64,000 nucleotides of DNA, from positions 31,662,089-31,726,088 of the forward strand of contig CM030362.1 of the NCBI GenBank assembly GCA_017893485.1, in the 5' to 3' direction. Origin of the DNA: Hemerocallis citrina. Lineage: Eukaryota; Streptophyta; Magnoliopsida; Asparagales; Asphodelaceae. Positions 34,773 through 45,468 of the stretch are shown piece after piece; the first letter of the stretch is position 1; the number at the start of each line of letters is the position of its first letter. The notes under the pieces were generated by a model. That model did not search any database, was not told the origin of the DNA, and saw only the letters and a list, made by a program, of their open reading frames with translations. The position numbers and the translations under genes were made by a program.

Positions 34773-35330
34773 TATAGTCTATACGGAAAATTTCTAGAAT
34801 ATGCTGTGTGTTTTAAAACTCCAAACAAATGGGGTTTTAGTTCTTAAAACATTTTGCAATTTATTAAGACCCTTGATTGATGACGTGTTTGAAATTTATT
34901 ATAAAAAACTTACATGTTTCAAATTTATTATAAAAAACTTACATGTTTAATTAAGACCCATGCTAGAAGTCTAGAAGGTTGACTAAGTTTCTTCCGCGTC
35001 ACTTCTCGTGTCTGTCACTAGTAACCTGAATTCTTATGACACACATTACTAGTTTTTAATATGGTGTCAACTTATTCATAAAAAAAAATATGGTGTCAAC
35101 TTGTCCTGTATACTTGCATCAAAAAAAAAACTTGTCCAATTCATCAAAAAAAAAAAAAAACTTGTCCTGTATACGGCAAATATGTATATGTTTAATAATA
35201 TTTTTAATATTTAAATATTTTATCTTAAAATATACGACAAAAGAATGTAAAATCCAAAAAAAAAAAAAACGCTTATCTTCAATAATTGCTTGTACACTTA
35301 CTTTTTCTCTTTTGAGTACCTTTTGAAACA
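34773..35330. other. No gene seen
   Basis: AT-rich. It contains local duplications: GTTTGAAATTTATTATAAAA repeats near 34888-34945, and A-runs after ACTTGTCC at 35130-35167. No coding or RNA feature. Confidence 0.5.
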
Positions 35331-35332
35331 TA

Positions 35333-35770
35333 CTCCCTCCGTTTCACTTTAAGTGATATTCAGGATTTTTTTCTTGTTTCACTTTAAGTGATATTATCCA
35401 ATTTTTTTTCATTTTTTTTCCAAGAAAACCCTTATTTATGTTGAAAGTGTCCTAATTACTCATCTTAATCCTATCAAATATTCTTAGAAAATTGTAGTTT
35501 CAACTTTCTAGATTTTATTTTCTCCAAAAATTTAATGCCAACTGTATTGGAAAAAGAATTAATAATTCTATTTTCTCTTGAAAACAGAATTTGTATTGAG
35601 AAAACATTAATTACAATTTCTTGAAATCAGAATCTGTATTGGAAAAAGAATTAGTAATTAAATCATGAAGACTTATTAATATGGGTGTAGAGGAAAACAA
35701 ATGTTTATCTCACACTTCCTTAATCTGTGTGCAAAACTCCTGAATATCACTTAAAGTGAAACGGAGGGAG
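35333..35770. mobile_element. Stowaway-type (Tc1/mariner) MITE, TSD TA
   Basis: CTCCCTCCGTTTCACTTTAA at the left and its complement (TTAAAGTGAAACGGAGGGAG) at the right, each bordered by TA. This is the classic plant mariner-derived MITE terminus. Length 438 bp, no ORF. Confidence 0.93.
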
Positions 35771-35808
35771 TATATATTATTGAGTACAATTAGCACTGTC
35801 CTTATTTA

Positions 35809-36464
35809 GAGCATCTGTAATCGTCTTGAGTTATATTTTGGGTATTTGATAAATAAAAAGAAGAAGAATGGATTTGTACTGTAGTCGTCAAAATCCAAAA
35901 TATGGATAAGACGAAATATGGATAAGACGAAAGATTATCTTTCATCTCAGAAAATTAGCATAAAAAAAATATATAAATGTATTGAAGTGAGGGACAAAGT
36001 AAAAAAAAAAAATATGTAAAAAAAATAAAACAGATTAGAATAGTTACAAACGGACAAAAAAGACAAAACAACCAAAAAAAAAAAAAACCAATTGCCTGGG
36101 ACGGGGGATGAAGTCCCGTACGTCCTAGGCCAATTGGCTTTTGAGAACATTTCTTGGACGGTACATTAAGTACCGTCCGTGGTATTAATTTTTTTTTTTA
36201 AAATTTAATTAGTCGGACGAAAGATTATCCTCCGTCTGTCAAATTCGTCGTATTCACAGTTGAGCGACGGTGTTTTGTTTGCTGTTCCATTTATCGGACT
36301 ATCTTTCGTCCGGCTATAATTTGGCATTTACCAAACCGTCTTTCACATTTGGCACGCTTCTGTTCATGCGACACCGAAATTTTGGGTATTTGGCAAACGG
36401 CTAGCGCAACTTTTTTTCCATTTTTTTTATATTTTGGGTATATAGCAGACGACTACAGATGCTT
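35809..36464. mobile_element. PIF/Harbinger-like MITE D (TSD TTA)
   Basis: Ends GAGCATCTGTAATCGTC and GACGACTACAGATGCTT are inverted and flanked by TTA (35806-35808, 36465-36467). Same family as MITE A. Palindromes: GGACGGTAC...GTACCGTCC at 36156-36178, a GGGACGGGGGATG..TCCCGTACGTCC stretch at about 36098-36125, and GACGAAAGATTATC/ATCTTTCGTC half-sites near 35920 and 36215-36312. Confidence 0.8.
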
Positions 36465-36467
36465 TTA

Positions 36468-37784
36468 TCAGATTACTCCACTTGCATCTTTGCACGAATC
36501 CATGCACGAATCCAGTCACATTATTTGGTTATTTATGTGGGTTGATTGATATAACTTTGATTTAAAAGTCTGTGATTGAATTTTAGTTGGGAGATTGATC
36601 AAATATTTTGAAATTGTTTTGTGTATTTGCAACTTGCAACGAGCTAGACAATTTTTTTCTATGCTTACTTTCATATAGTAGATAGGTATTGATGTAGTTT
36701 ATGGAAAGACTAGGTTTGCCTGTTGACACGTGCCTACAGTACGTCTACGGAACATTGCATCTGGTTTGATTAAATAAAATAGTTTTGGAGGTCCAGCAAA
36801 TTAATTGAAGTAGCAAACATATATATTAGATGAGAAAGCAGTATATCTACCTTTAAGCTCAACCATCGCTTTCTTGATCATTAGCTTGAACTTACCTGGA
36901 TTGCATATAGTTTGTTAGAAACACTGTATAGAGTTCTTTTTAACTTCATCATCACTTTTAGATGCTGATGCTTGTAATAGTGATGTAAGAACATTATCAT
37001 ATACGTTTTATAAAGTTTACTATAATCCCATAACTACTATGAGCATGTCTAAATACAATAGTAACGCAAGTGCATGTGTGAAGGTATCTACAATACCAAT
37101 AATCTAAACTTTTGTTTGTCTGAGACTCAGTTGGCAATTGAAATACCTATTATTATTATTTCAACCAAAATGAAATACATGAAGTTTTCAAAACTCTAAT
37201 CCAAGCTAATCATTTTTTTTATCTCCACTTTGTCTCCCCATTGCACCTTTATAAAAAAAAAATTGGATAAATAGCAAATTTACTTTAGCTGTCTTTCTTG
37301 AGTGGAGAGTTTGCATCCTTCACTGGTAAACTCCAGTCATCCCAATCCTATATATCCAAATATACACTAAAAGTTCTTATATGTTATGTTATTCATGGTT
37401 TCTAATAACCAGTGAAAGGAACACTTCACGATAGTATTTTCTTTTGTAGTAAAGAAATTAATATTGCAAATTTGCCAAGTTATTTTAAGTTGCTAGTCAG
37501 CTTACCTATCCTGCTATGGTTTGGAAGCCCAAATTGAGGCCACCAAATAATCTATCTCCCACTTGCGTACGCCTTAAATCAAATCCAATAAAAAAAACTC
37601 ATCAAATAAATTACCAAATTAAAAAATTTTAAACCCAAAAATAAAACAATCATACCTCTCTGAACTTAAATCTCATGCACACACACAATTCGAGTCAACA
37701 AAAAACTGAGTAATCTCTTGCACACAAAAAAACCAAAAATTAGAATGAGAATTTGGTTAATGAGATGAAATTAGAGTTGTCGCA
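36468..37784. other. No gene seen
   Basis: About 1.3 kb of AT-rich sequence with no ORF above about 70 codons that looks coding. No repeat shared with other parts of the window was found. Confidence 0.5.
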
Positions 37785-37925
37785 TCGCATATAGAGGCTC
37801 TCGACTTGGTGGAGGGGAGTCGCCAATACGGAGTCACTTGATATTTGCGCTCGATTTAGTGGAGGAGAATCACCGATACGGAATCAGCAGCGGATCAGAT
37901 ATCGGCGGCGACCTCTTAATTGTGG
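37785..37925 (+). repeat. Imperfect tandem duplication
   Basis: GCTCTCGACTTGGTGGAGGG and GCGCTCGATTTAGTGGAGGA start two about 52-bp units, each with a CCGATACGGA-like segment. No function assigned. Confidence 0.45.
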
Positions 37926-37954
37926 TTCAACTTTGGATTTGGATTTGGATTTAC

Positions 37955-38275
37955 TTTGAGATTTTCAAATTTTTAAAATTTAATTTTTTTTATAAAATTT
38001 TTCAAAATGTTAAATTTAAATTTTTTAAAAATTTTTAAATTTTTAAATTTTTAAATTTTTAAAATTTTTAATTTTCAAATTTTATAAAATTTCTAAAATT
38101 TTAACAAATTTTCATTTTTAAAATTTTTTTAAAATTTTAAAATTTTAAACATTTAAAAAATATATTTTATATATTTTATATATTTTTTTTGAATTATTTT
38201 TAAAGTTTTCAAAATTTTAAATTTTTAGTTTTAAATTTTTTTTTAAAAAAATTTTATTTTCTTATTTTTTTAAAT
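37955..38275. repeat. Low-complexity A/T block
   Basis: Roughly 320 bp made almost wholly of A and T, with repeated AAATTT/TTTAAA runs, between ordinary sequence on both sides. Confidence 0.8.
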
Positions 38276-39374
38276 AGAAGAGAGAGAGATAGAGCGAGAG
38301 AAATAATTAAATAAATAAAGAAGTTATTTTGGGTGGGAGATTTGAATTTGAATTTTTGGGGGAAAACTTTTTGTAGAGAGGGGGAAATATTTTTTGTGAA
38401 GTTAGATCTAGAACTTGAATTTTGGAATTAAAGGATAGCCACTTGATAGTTTTCTTTGTGTTTTATTATATAGATAATGACAAAAACAATACACATAACT
38501 GAGCCAAAGAAATTGAATCGGTTATAGTCATCATAAAAGAACTTGGTATAATTTTTAAGGTGAGTTCTGTAGATGCAGCTAAAATTGGATCAGTATCCCC
38601 TTCTGTTCTTTAAAATTTTAAAATGATAGGAGGATTCGGTTAATTAATATATACCATTCATCTAAAAATGGACAGGAAAATTATTTTCAAATAATAAAAT
38701 TAGAAAGTGACTCAACAAATTACTAAAGAACCTCTACTTTCTATATATATCCTATTCTAATCCGGAATAAATCCTTTTCAATTTGAATAATTTTTCGAAT
38801 TATATCCCGAACACTAATATAGTATATCATTTGCCATTCAATAATTTTTACAATTGAATACTTCTTTTATTTTAGAATTGATCTCTTTCTTATCTTCTTC
38901 AATATTCTTTTAGTTTCTACATTTTTTTCGTCTCTATCATTTTCTTCTCCACTATTGGGAAAAAAATAAAATAAGAAAAAATAATCCTTTTATAAAAAAT
39001 AGAGAAGAAGCTATACTAGTATTTTGTTTAACTGCATAAAGTTTCATTTACTCCACGTTCACAACAATTATTTTTACCGCATAAAAAAAAACTTTTCTTA
39101 GAAAAAAGAACACAACGTACACAATTCATCACTTCATTTTCTTCCTAAATTCTCAAACTTCCAGTCTTTAAGTTGCAGATATTTGAATACATCAAAATTT
39201 CAATTTTAATTTGTGAATCTTGAAAAGGCTAACATAAAATGTATATAAAACCAATAATTTAAGATTAATTTAAATACTTGTACATCATAACAAATAAAAG
39301 ATAATAAAATAAAATTCCAAGGCAACAAATTATATAAATGCATGTCAGGGTTATTTTTGAAAAATACACAGATT
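38276..39374. other. No gene seen
   Basis: AT-rich. Begins with a short GA-rich stretch (AGAGAGAGATAGAGCGAGAG). No ORF or RNA gene I can support before the LINE target site. Confidence 0.5.
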
Positions 39375-39495
39375 AAAAATGGTATAATATATTTTTAAGT
39401 GGTAGAGAACAAAATACCCTGTAATATATTTTTAAGTCCTGCAACGGAACAAAAGCAGATTAACAACGGCGTCTCCTCCAGATCCGGCGTCTCCT

Positions 39496-39849
39496 TGATA
39501 CAGTCCTACTAAGAACTGTATCTTTTCACATATTAGTCATTCAGTAGTTTTTATCTTATGAGGGGATATTTGTAAATAACCCAAGTTTCTTTTGAATTTT
39601 GTTAGGGTATTGGGGATTTTCTAGAAGCACGGGTAATGCACGTATCTTCATTCCCTTATAAAACCCAAGTCATGTAATAGAATTAGTACGATGAATGAAT
39701 ATGATTTAAGTTTCTATCTTCTTCTTCTTCCTCCTATTCTCCGTGTTCTTCTTCTTCCTTCTACTGTTTTCTTTCTTTTCCTTAATTGATTCATGGATGT
39801 GATTAGAAGTTACGACGATCCATCGCTCAATCGGATTGGGATCGTAACA
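39496..39849 (+). repeat. 5' LTR of gene-capturing element
   Basis: 354 bp, same length as the 3' LTR, with few differences seen (for example CATATTAGTCATTC against CATATCAGTCCTTC). A TATA-like CCTTATAAAACCC lies near 39655-39667. Confidence 0.92.
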
Positions 39850-39850
39850 A

Positions 39851-39862
39851 TGGTATCAGAGC
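39851..39862 (+). other. Primer binding site of gene-capturing element
   Basis: TGGTATCAGAGC, 1 bp after the 5' LTR, complementary to initiator Met-tRNA. Confidence 0.9.
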
Positions 39863-40150
39863 CTCTTCCACAAAATCTTCCGCCCAATTCCCCGAAGCCG
39901 ATTCTCGCCTCCCTCTACCCCTTCTCATCATCACCCTCACTGCTGGTGCCTTCCCTTCCCAATTACCTCCAACCCAAATCAATGGCCATCGCCAAAACCT
40001 CCTCACCCAACTCTCCGCTACCATCTCCCACGGCGACGACCACCCCCCCCTTCATCCTCCACGCCCTCTCCGACTCCACCACCAGGGCCAACCTCTTCCT
40101 CCACTCCCTTCTATCCGACGCTCACCCCCTCAAGTCCTCCTCTTATCAAA

Positions 40151-41662
40151 ATGCCCCCGACTTCGCCGACTCCATATTTCTCCACATCGATACCTGCTAC
40201 TGCTACCGCTGCTGCCCCCGCTCCACTCTGTGGCTCATCCTTAACTATTCGACGAAATTCCCCAGAGGAACAGGAAGTCAACTCCTCCAACTTCAACCCT
40301 ATTCCCTCAAGCTCCAACCGTGCACTAGGTATTCGACCAAATGTTTCTTCAATTTCATCCACCCAAGTTGGCCCTAAACCCGTGCTAGAATACTATTGCA
40401 ATCTTTGCCTTGATAATTGTTCCTACCAACGGTACCAATGCATCACCTTGGAAGACTACGATTTATGCCTCACTTGTTTTGCTCGTGAAGGATTGGGGTT
40501 AAGATTGACTCCATTAGACTTTAGTTATATAGAAGATGATGAGCGGCAATTTGATGTGCTAGAATATTGGTGTAATCATTGTTTTGCTAATTGTACCGAC
40601 GAGCACTATCACTGCAATAAATTCCTCAACTATCATTTGTGCCCCACTTGTGTGACTAATGGAGAATTTGAATTGGGTTTGACTCTGAGAGACTTTGTTC
40701 TTGTGAAGGCAGCGGAAGAAGATTCCCTCCCGGCAATTAAAGCATCAAAGCGAGATGATGGGCGGAGAACAACAAGTGATCATATGAAGAAGTCTTCTAG
40801 TACCGCTTCCTTTAGAATTGACAGCATTTCAAGGAGTAAAGGTGCATCCAGTGACGTATCTAATAGGTCCCATGAAGTTTTAATTGGAAATGGAAGTTCT
40901 GTTAATGTTCTTCATATTGATCCTGAGGTGACTTCCTTGGAGCATGAAACACACTTACAAACTCCCTTTGCTAATCCTGCCAATCCTGTGATGTCCCTGG
41001 TTTCTTTTTTGACTTCTGCAATAACACTTAGAGTTGCTGCGGACTGTGCAAGTGCTTCACTTGGAGTCTTGACTAAAGGTAATCCTAGGTTGAGCTTTAT
41101 TAGTAGCCATAATGAAGATGGCTCTCATGGAGCATATGCTAACTTAGGTCATCAAAACATTCCATATGCGGAAAATGATGCTACACTAGCTTCTGTTTGT
41201 TTAGTTCCATTGACCTCGGTGCTGCTACTATTTGAGCTTACAAAGGGCTATCGATTTTTTCTTCCTCTTATGGTTGTGCACACAAGGTGGTGTTCTTTTG
41301 CACTAGCACGGGGATCTGCTGCTGCAGAAATAAATCCAAGTAAATGGCTTCTTGAAGCACTAGAACAAAGCACTCCGAGATCTCTCTTCCAACCCCTTAG
41401 CCTAAGGGAAGAAGAAGTGCCCTTCATTGTCATACAAGGAAATGATAGGAAGAAGTATCTCAAGCAAAATGTGAGAGCTGATCAAATTACAATTTGGTTT
41501 GAAGAGTACACTGATGGCAGCCTAACACCCAATTCTTGGTTAATTACAAAGCGTTTTATCTTTGACCCGGGCGGAAGACACCGGGAAAATATATTGGGTT
41601 TATCGCATGTCGAGAGAGGTATGGGGTGGCTCATTTTTAAGGGATGCAGGAAAAGCTTATAA
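40151..41662 (+). CDS. Chimeric 503-codon ORF from captured host exons
   Basis: One open frame joins unrelated host-like segments. After a Ser/Pro-rich stretch come two ZZ-type zinc-finger segments, EYYCNLCLDNCSYQRYQC..DLCLTCF (about residues 78-110) and EYWCNHCFANCTDEHYHC..HLCPTC. Near residue 275 comes PFANPANPVMSLVSFLTSAI with RVAADCASASLG. Together these resemble SWI3-family subunits of SWI/SNF complexes. Near residues 345-375, ATLASVCLVPLTSVLLLFEL resembles the core of plant CLC chloride channels. Near residues 415-460, EEVPFIVIQGNDRKKYLKQN and EEYTDGSL resemble the b' domain of protein disulfide isomerase. No full domain set is kept for any donor, so native function is unlikely. Whether the fusion is translated is unknown. 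Confidence 0.75.
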   Translation: MPPTSPTPYFSTSIPATATAAAPAPLCGSSLTIRRNSPEEQEVNSSNFNPIPSSSNRALGIRPNVSSISSTQVGPKPVLEYYCNLCLDNCSYQRYQCITLEDYDLCLTCFAREGLGLRLTPLDFSYIEDDERQFDVLEYWCNHCFANCTDEHYHCNKFLNYHLCPTCVTNGEFELGLTLRDFVLVKAAEEDSLPAIKASKRDDGRRTTSDHMKKSSSTASFRIDSISRSKGASSDVSNRSHEVLIGNGSSVNVLHIDPEVTSLEHETHLQTPFANPANPVMSLVSFLTSAITLRVAADCASASLGVLTKGNPRLSFISSHNEDGSHGAYANLGHQNIPYAENDATLASVCLVPLTSVLLLFELTKGYRFFLPLMVVHTRWCSFALARGSAAAEINPSKWLLEALEQSTPRSLFQPLSLREEEVPFIVIQGNDRKKYLKQNVRADQITIWFEEYTDGSLTPNSWLITKRFIFDPGGRHRENILGLSHVERGMGWLIFKGCRKSL

Positions 41663-41885
41663 TGAGTTGAAAGAAGGAGAGCCAGCTATTGAACGCTTTC
41701 TTGATCTTAAGGTGGTACCCTGCTGTGCTTCAAAATGGGCAATTGAGGGTCTGACAGGTGTTGTTGCAAAGGAGTTGCCTCCTGGCTTGGCAATTGTTGC
41801 TCGAAGTCCTGGTGTGGTGAACACAGAAATGCTTGCCTCATGCTTTGGAAGTTCTGCTGCCCTATATGAAACTCCTGAAGCATGA
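41640..41885 (+). pseudogene. Captured fragment of a short-chain dehydrogenase
   Basis: In a different frame from the chimeric ORF: CCASKWAIEGLTGVVAKELP, then VARSPGVVNTEMLASCFGSS and AALYETPEA. The S-K residues of the YxxxK catalytic motif are present but Tyr is replaced by Cys (CCASK). The segment resembles the C-terminal half of plant NADPH-dependent pterin aldehyde reductase. The N-terminal cofactor-binding half is absent. Confidence 0.75.
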
Positions 41886-42011
41886 TTTACTATGAAGCGA
41901 AGACCTTCATATATCAGTCCCCCAATGATTAGATATCAGTCCTTTAAAGAATGTCTCTCGTTTGAGGTTGAAGAAAATTATCACATTGACCTTGAGGACA
42001 AGGTCAAATTC

Positions 42012-42024
42012 AAGGGGGAAGGAT
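42012..42024 (+). other. Polypurine tract of gene-capturing element
   Basis: AAGGGGGAAGGAT lies directly before the 3' LTR. Confidence 0.85.
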
Positions 42025-42378
42025 TGATACAGTCCTACTAAGAACTGTATCTTTTCACATATCAGTCCTTCAGTAGTTTTTATCTTATGAGGGGATATTT
42101 GCAAATAACCCAAGTTTCTTTTGAATTTTGTTAGGGTATTGGGGATTTTCTAGAAGCACGGGTAATGCACGTATCTTCATTCCCTTATAAAACCCAAGTC
42201 GTGTAATAGAATTAGTACGATGAATGAATATGATTTAAGTTTCTATCTTCTTCTTCTTCCTCCTATTCTCCGTGTTCTTCTTCTTCCTTCTGCTGTTTTC
42301 TTTCTTTTCCTTAATTGATTCATGGATGTGATTAGAAGTTACGACGATCCATCGCTCAATCGGATTGGGATCGTAACA
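42025..42378 (+). repeat. 3' LTR of gene-capturing element
   Basis: Copy of 39496-39849, followed by the target duplication CTCCT. Confidence 0.92.
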
Positions 42379-42383
42379 CTCCT

Positions 42384-43000
42384 CCAGCCTTCTCCCCCTC
42401 CTCCCTTCAGAAATTTTGCTCAGATTGTATTCTTCTCCATACCCTTTGAGTCGATTCGCTTATCTTTCGGTCTCAGCTTTTTCATCGTCTCCTAGCCCGC
42501 CTATCCTGGTGTTTGGTTTATTCATTCTCACTGAGCCTATCTCGTGTGGGCGGAGTCCTCTCTCCCCAGCATTGCACTCCTTCCGGTTCAGCTTTTGCAT
42601 CCTACCGGTGTCACTATTCTCCGGTGGTCCCTATCGTATCCTTTCGTTTCTTGGGATCATGTTTAAGAGAGATTGGTTAGTTCTAAGATCCATCTTCCCC
42701 CATCACTGTAAGTATTTACTATTTTAATGCTGAAGGTGTGATTGCGTTTGTTCTCCCCGAGTGTATTGGCTGTTTTGTTTTTGCATCTGATTCGAGGGTG
42801 CTTGGTGATCATTGTCACCGCTGTGGTGTTCTACCCATACCCATCATCCTGAAAGTTTGTCATGTTCCGTGCTCGCCATTTTTGCGCGTTGTTTTCAACA
42901 ATCTTTCTCTCCTCCGCCCTCTTTCACCCTGCATTGGTTAGCAGTATTTCCCCCCCTCATTTCCCCCTTCTTTTGTGGGCCTAATTTTCATTAGTGGGCC
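42384..43000 (+). other. LINE 5' untranslated region
   Basis: CT-rich leader between the LTR insertion and the first LINE ATG at 43001; the first part of the UTR is 39389-39495. No protein recognised; ORFs here look compositional. Confidence 0.6.
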
Positions 43001-45468
43001 ATGGAGTTTCCATGGGTTGAGATAGTTAAAAATCAAAAAATAAAAATTCAGGTTTCGGAAAACTGAATGATGGCGGGCCGAGAGAGGCCAGGCCCACCAA
43101 GCCATATCTGAGGAAGTTTCCTAAGGCTTCCAATCTTATCTTCTCCCACCAATCCTTCCCGCCTTCATCGTCTCATCCCGCTCACCATCTTTCCCCCTTC
43201 TCTCTTTCTACCATCACTTGCTTTAGGTGTTTACAACCCGGTCACATAAAAAAATTCTGCTCGTTCTCCATGAAGTGCCTTTTTTGTCTCAAGGCTGGCC
43301 ATGCCCGTCCGAGATGCTTTGCTTTACAGAAGATTTTAGGCCTAACATTGGGAGTTCCGATTGCTGAGTTTGTGTTGGCAGGCCTGGACTTTCCAGCTCT
43401 TCAACGTAAGTTAGCCAATGTTGAATCTTCTCAAGCTAAAAAGCGAAAGACCGCTTCCAAATCTCCTCTGCTCCCGACACCTCCTCTTGTTGACCGTTTG
43501 GGCGGAGTGGCACCTCTTCCCCCTTACCTCCCATCTCCTTCTCGGGTGCCATCTCCTAAGCCGATTAGCACGTTTGTGTTCATCCCCAGCAATGAATTAT
43601 CAGATCGCCTGAAATTCTTCGCTACTTACAGAGCGATTTCCTTCAGCGGTGGTACCATTCCTCTTTACACCTTAAATTCTTTTTTAAGTATATCTTGCAA
43701 CATTAAGGATTGGGATTGGATCCGCGGTTCCTGTTCGAATGGCGATGTAGTGATCAATTGTCCGTCCCCGAAGCTGCTCCAAGAGCTCATCGACAACTCC
43801 GCTTTAAAGATTGGAGCGATATCGTTATCCATCAGAAAATGGGTTCAAGTGGTTTCCTCGGACAGTGTAGCGATCCAATCCTCAATCAAGGTTTCTCTTC
43901 TTGGATTACCCCCATTTTGCGACTCCCTTGCCGTGGTGGCATTTATGTCAAAATGTATAGGTGACATCACCAGCATTATATCGTTGGCTAAGTTAGCCTC
44001 AGGTTGCTTACAAGTGGAGGCGGTGTTCTCGATCCCAGAGCACCATACTCGCATCGAAGCTTTTGAACTCAATGATGGTAAAGTTTCTTTTCCTGTATTG
44101 GTGCAATACCATGATGATGTGAGCGTTGGTGGATCGGTGTCATTGCCTTCTGCGAGTAACCCGAAGTATTCTGCTAAATTGAGTGGCTTTAGGCCTCAAT
44201 TTCATCCCGGTTCTTCATCCATTTCCAAAAACCAGGGGAAGGGAGATCTTAACCTCAACATTAAGAAAAAGTTTCCGCTCCCCGCCAGGACTCCAGTTTC
44301 TTCTCATCTGCCGAAGAATTCTCCGTCCAAACCCCCTAACCTGGTTTGGATTAACCCGGATCTTCCTTCTCTTCAGGCAAGAAAAGGAAAGGTATCTGCT
44401 CCCCTTCGACCAGTTCCGATCAGTCTACCCCTGCCTCTCGTTCCATCTCATCGTCTCAATAAGAGCAGCTGGTAGCTTCATCTTCCCCTCTTCCAACTTC
44501 TTCTACCATCAAAAAGTCCGATGAGCTTGCTCGCCCTTCCCAATGGTCACCCTGGGAAGTCAATCCCTACTTTGAAACTGACTGGCAGAATTTCATCAGA
44601 CTAGCGCACTCTTCATCTATAACGGTCGAGGACCCAAAGCTTCCGTCCATTAAAATCAAAAGCTCTCAGTCAGCCAAAGGGGATAGAGCACGATGATCTC
44701 CTGGAAGAGGAGGAAGCTGATCGGAAACTAGAGCTCGCTCGCAGCAAGGTTAGTCACCCCTATGTTCCTTTTTTCATATTCTCTGATGTTCTTATTTTTC
44801 CAGCACTAAGGGGATGCGTTTTTCGTATAAAAATTCCTGCCTTTACTCTCCTTCTAAGGGCAATTAACCACTCCTACTCTTTGTCGGGAGTGCTGAACGT
44901 TATCACCCCCGACCTTCACCAAGCCATGAAGGCTAGATTGAGTTTCTGCTCCCCCATTATGCGATTAGCTAATGGTAGAGCGCCTGCTGCCATGAAGGCG
45001 AAGTGCTTCTTGCAGTCTAGTTCTGCATCTTCTAAATCTTCTTCTCTTGTCGACACTTACCCCAAATTAGATTGTTCCTCATCTTCTCCTCTGTCCTTAG
45101 TTAAGGAGGTTAAAAAAATAGGTTCCCACATAGTGAACAGAGTCAATTCACATTGTCGAATCATTAGATCTAGCGCGCGTTTATTAGCGAAAAATGCTGA
45201 TCGACCCTATTTTTCCCATTCTCTCGGGAGACCATTCTCCCCTGATTCAGAACGGATGGACAAGCCTCCCCTCCCTCTCCCTGAATCAGATCATTGCCCT
45301 CTAGGGTCGGTATTTCAATTCCAATTTGATGCATTGTCTGATCAAGAATTAATCAAAGTGTCCCTGGATTTAGGGTTTAAATTCGTTTCTGATCCACAGG
45401 CCCCAGTTGCTTCCATTAGGGAGAAAGAACGTCTCAGAGTTCAAGAGTTTAATGTTGATTATGATTAG
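43001..45468 (+). pseudogene. LINE ORF1 (RNA-binding protein), frame-broken
   Basis: Likely start MEFPWVEIVKNQ at 43001, soon lost by a frameshift. From about 43100 another frame reads to two adjacent CCHC knuckles, CFRCLQPGHIKKFC and CLFCLKAGHARPRC (43219-43315), then a long open stretch to TAG 44473. Downstream pieces continue in a shifted frame (SDELARPSQWSPWEVNPYFE) and then in the first frame from 44881 to TAG 45466-45468. In L1 elements this protein binds the transcript in the RNP. The stop overlaps the ORF2 start. Confidence 0.75.

Larger units (their letters stand above)
39496..42378 (+). mobile_element. Gene-capturing non-autonomous LTR retrotransposon (TSD CTCCT)
   Basis: Two 354-bp LTRs (39496-39849 and 42025-42378) begin TGATACAGTCC and end GGGATCGTAACA. 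CTCCT flanks both ends (39491-39495, 42379-42383). It has a Met-tRNA primer site and a polypurine tract, so it has the signals for reverse transcription. The 2.2-kb interior has no gag or pol. It holds exon-like pieces resembling at least four host genes (SWI3-type chromatin subunit, CLC chloride channel, protein disulfide isomerase, pterin-aldehyde-reductase-like SDR), all in sense orientation and without evident introns. Analogous to maize Bs1. Inserted in the LINE 5' UTR. Confidence 0.88.

Noticed and set aside
43001..43060. Separate small host gene starting MEFPWVEIVKNQ
   Set aside because: Its place just before the CCHC knuckles and inside the LINE boundaries fits the start of LINE ORF1.
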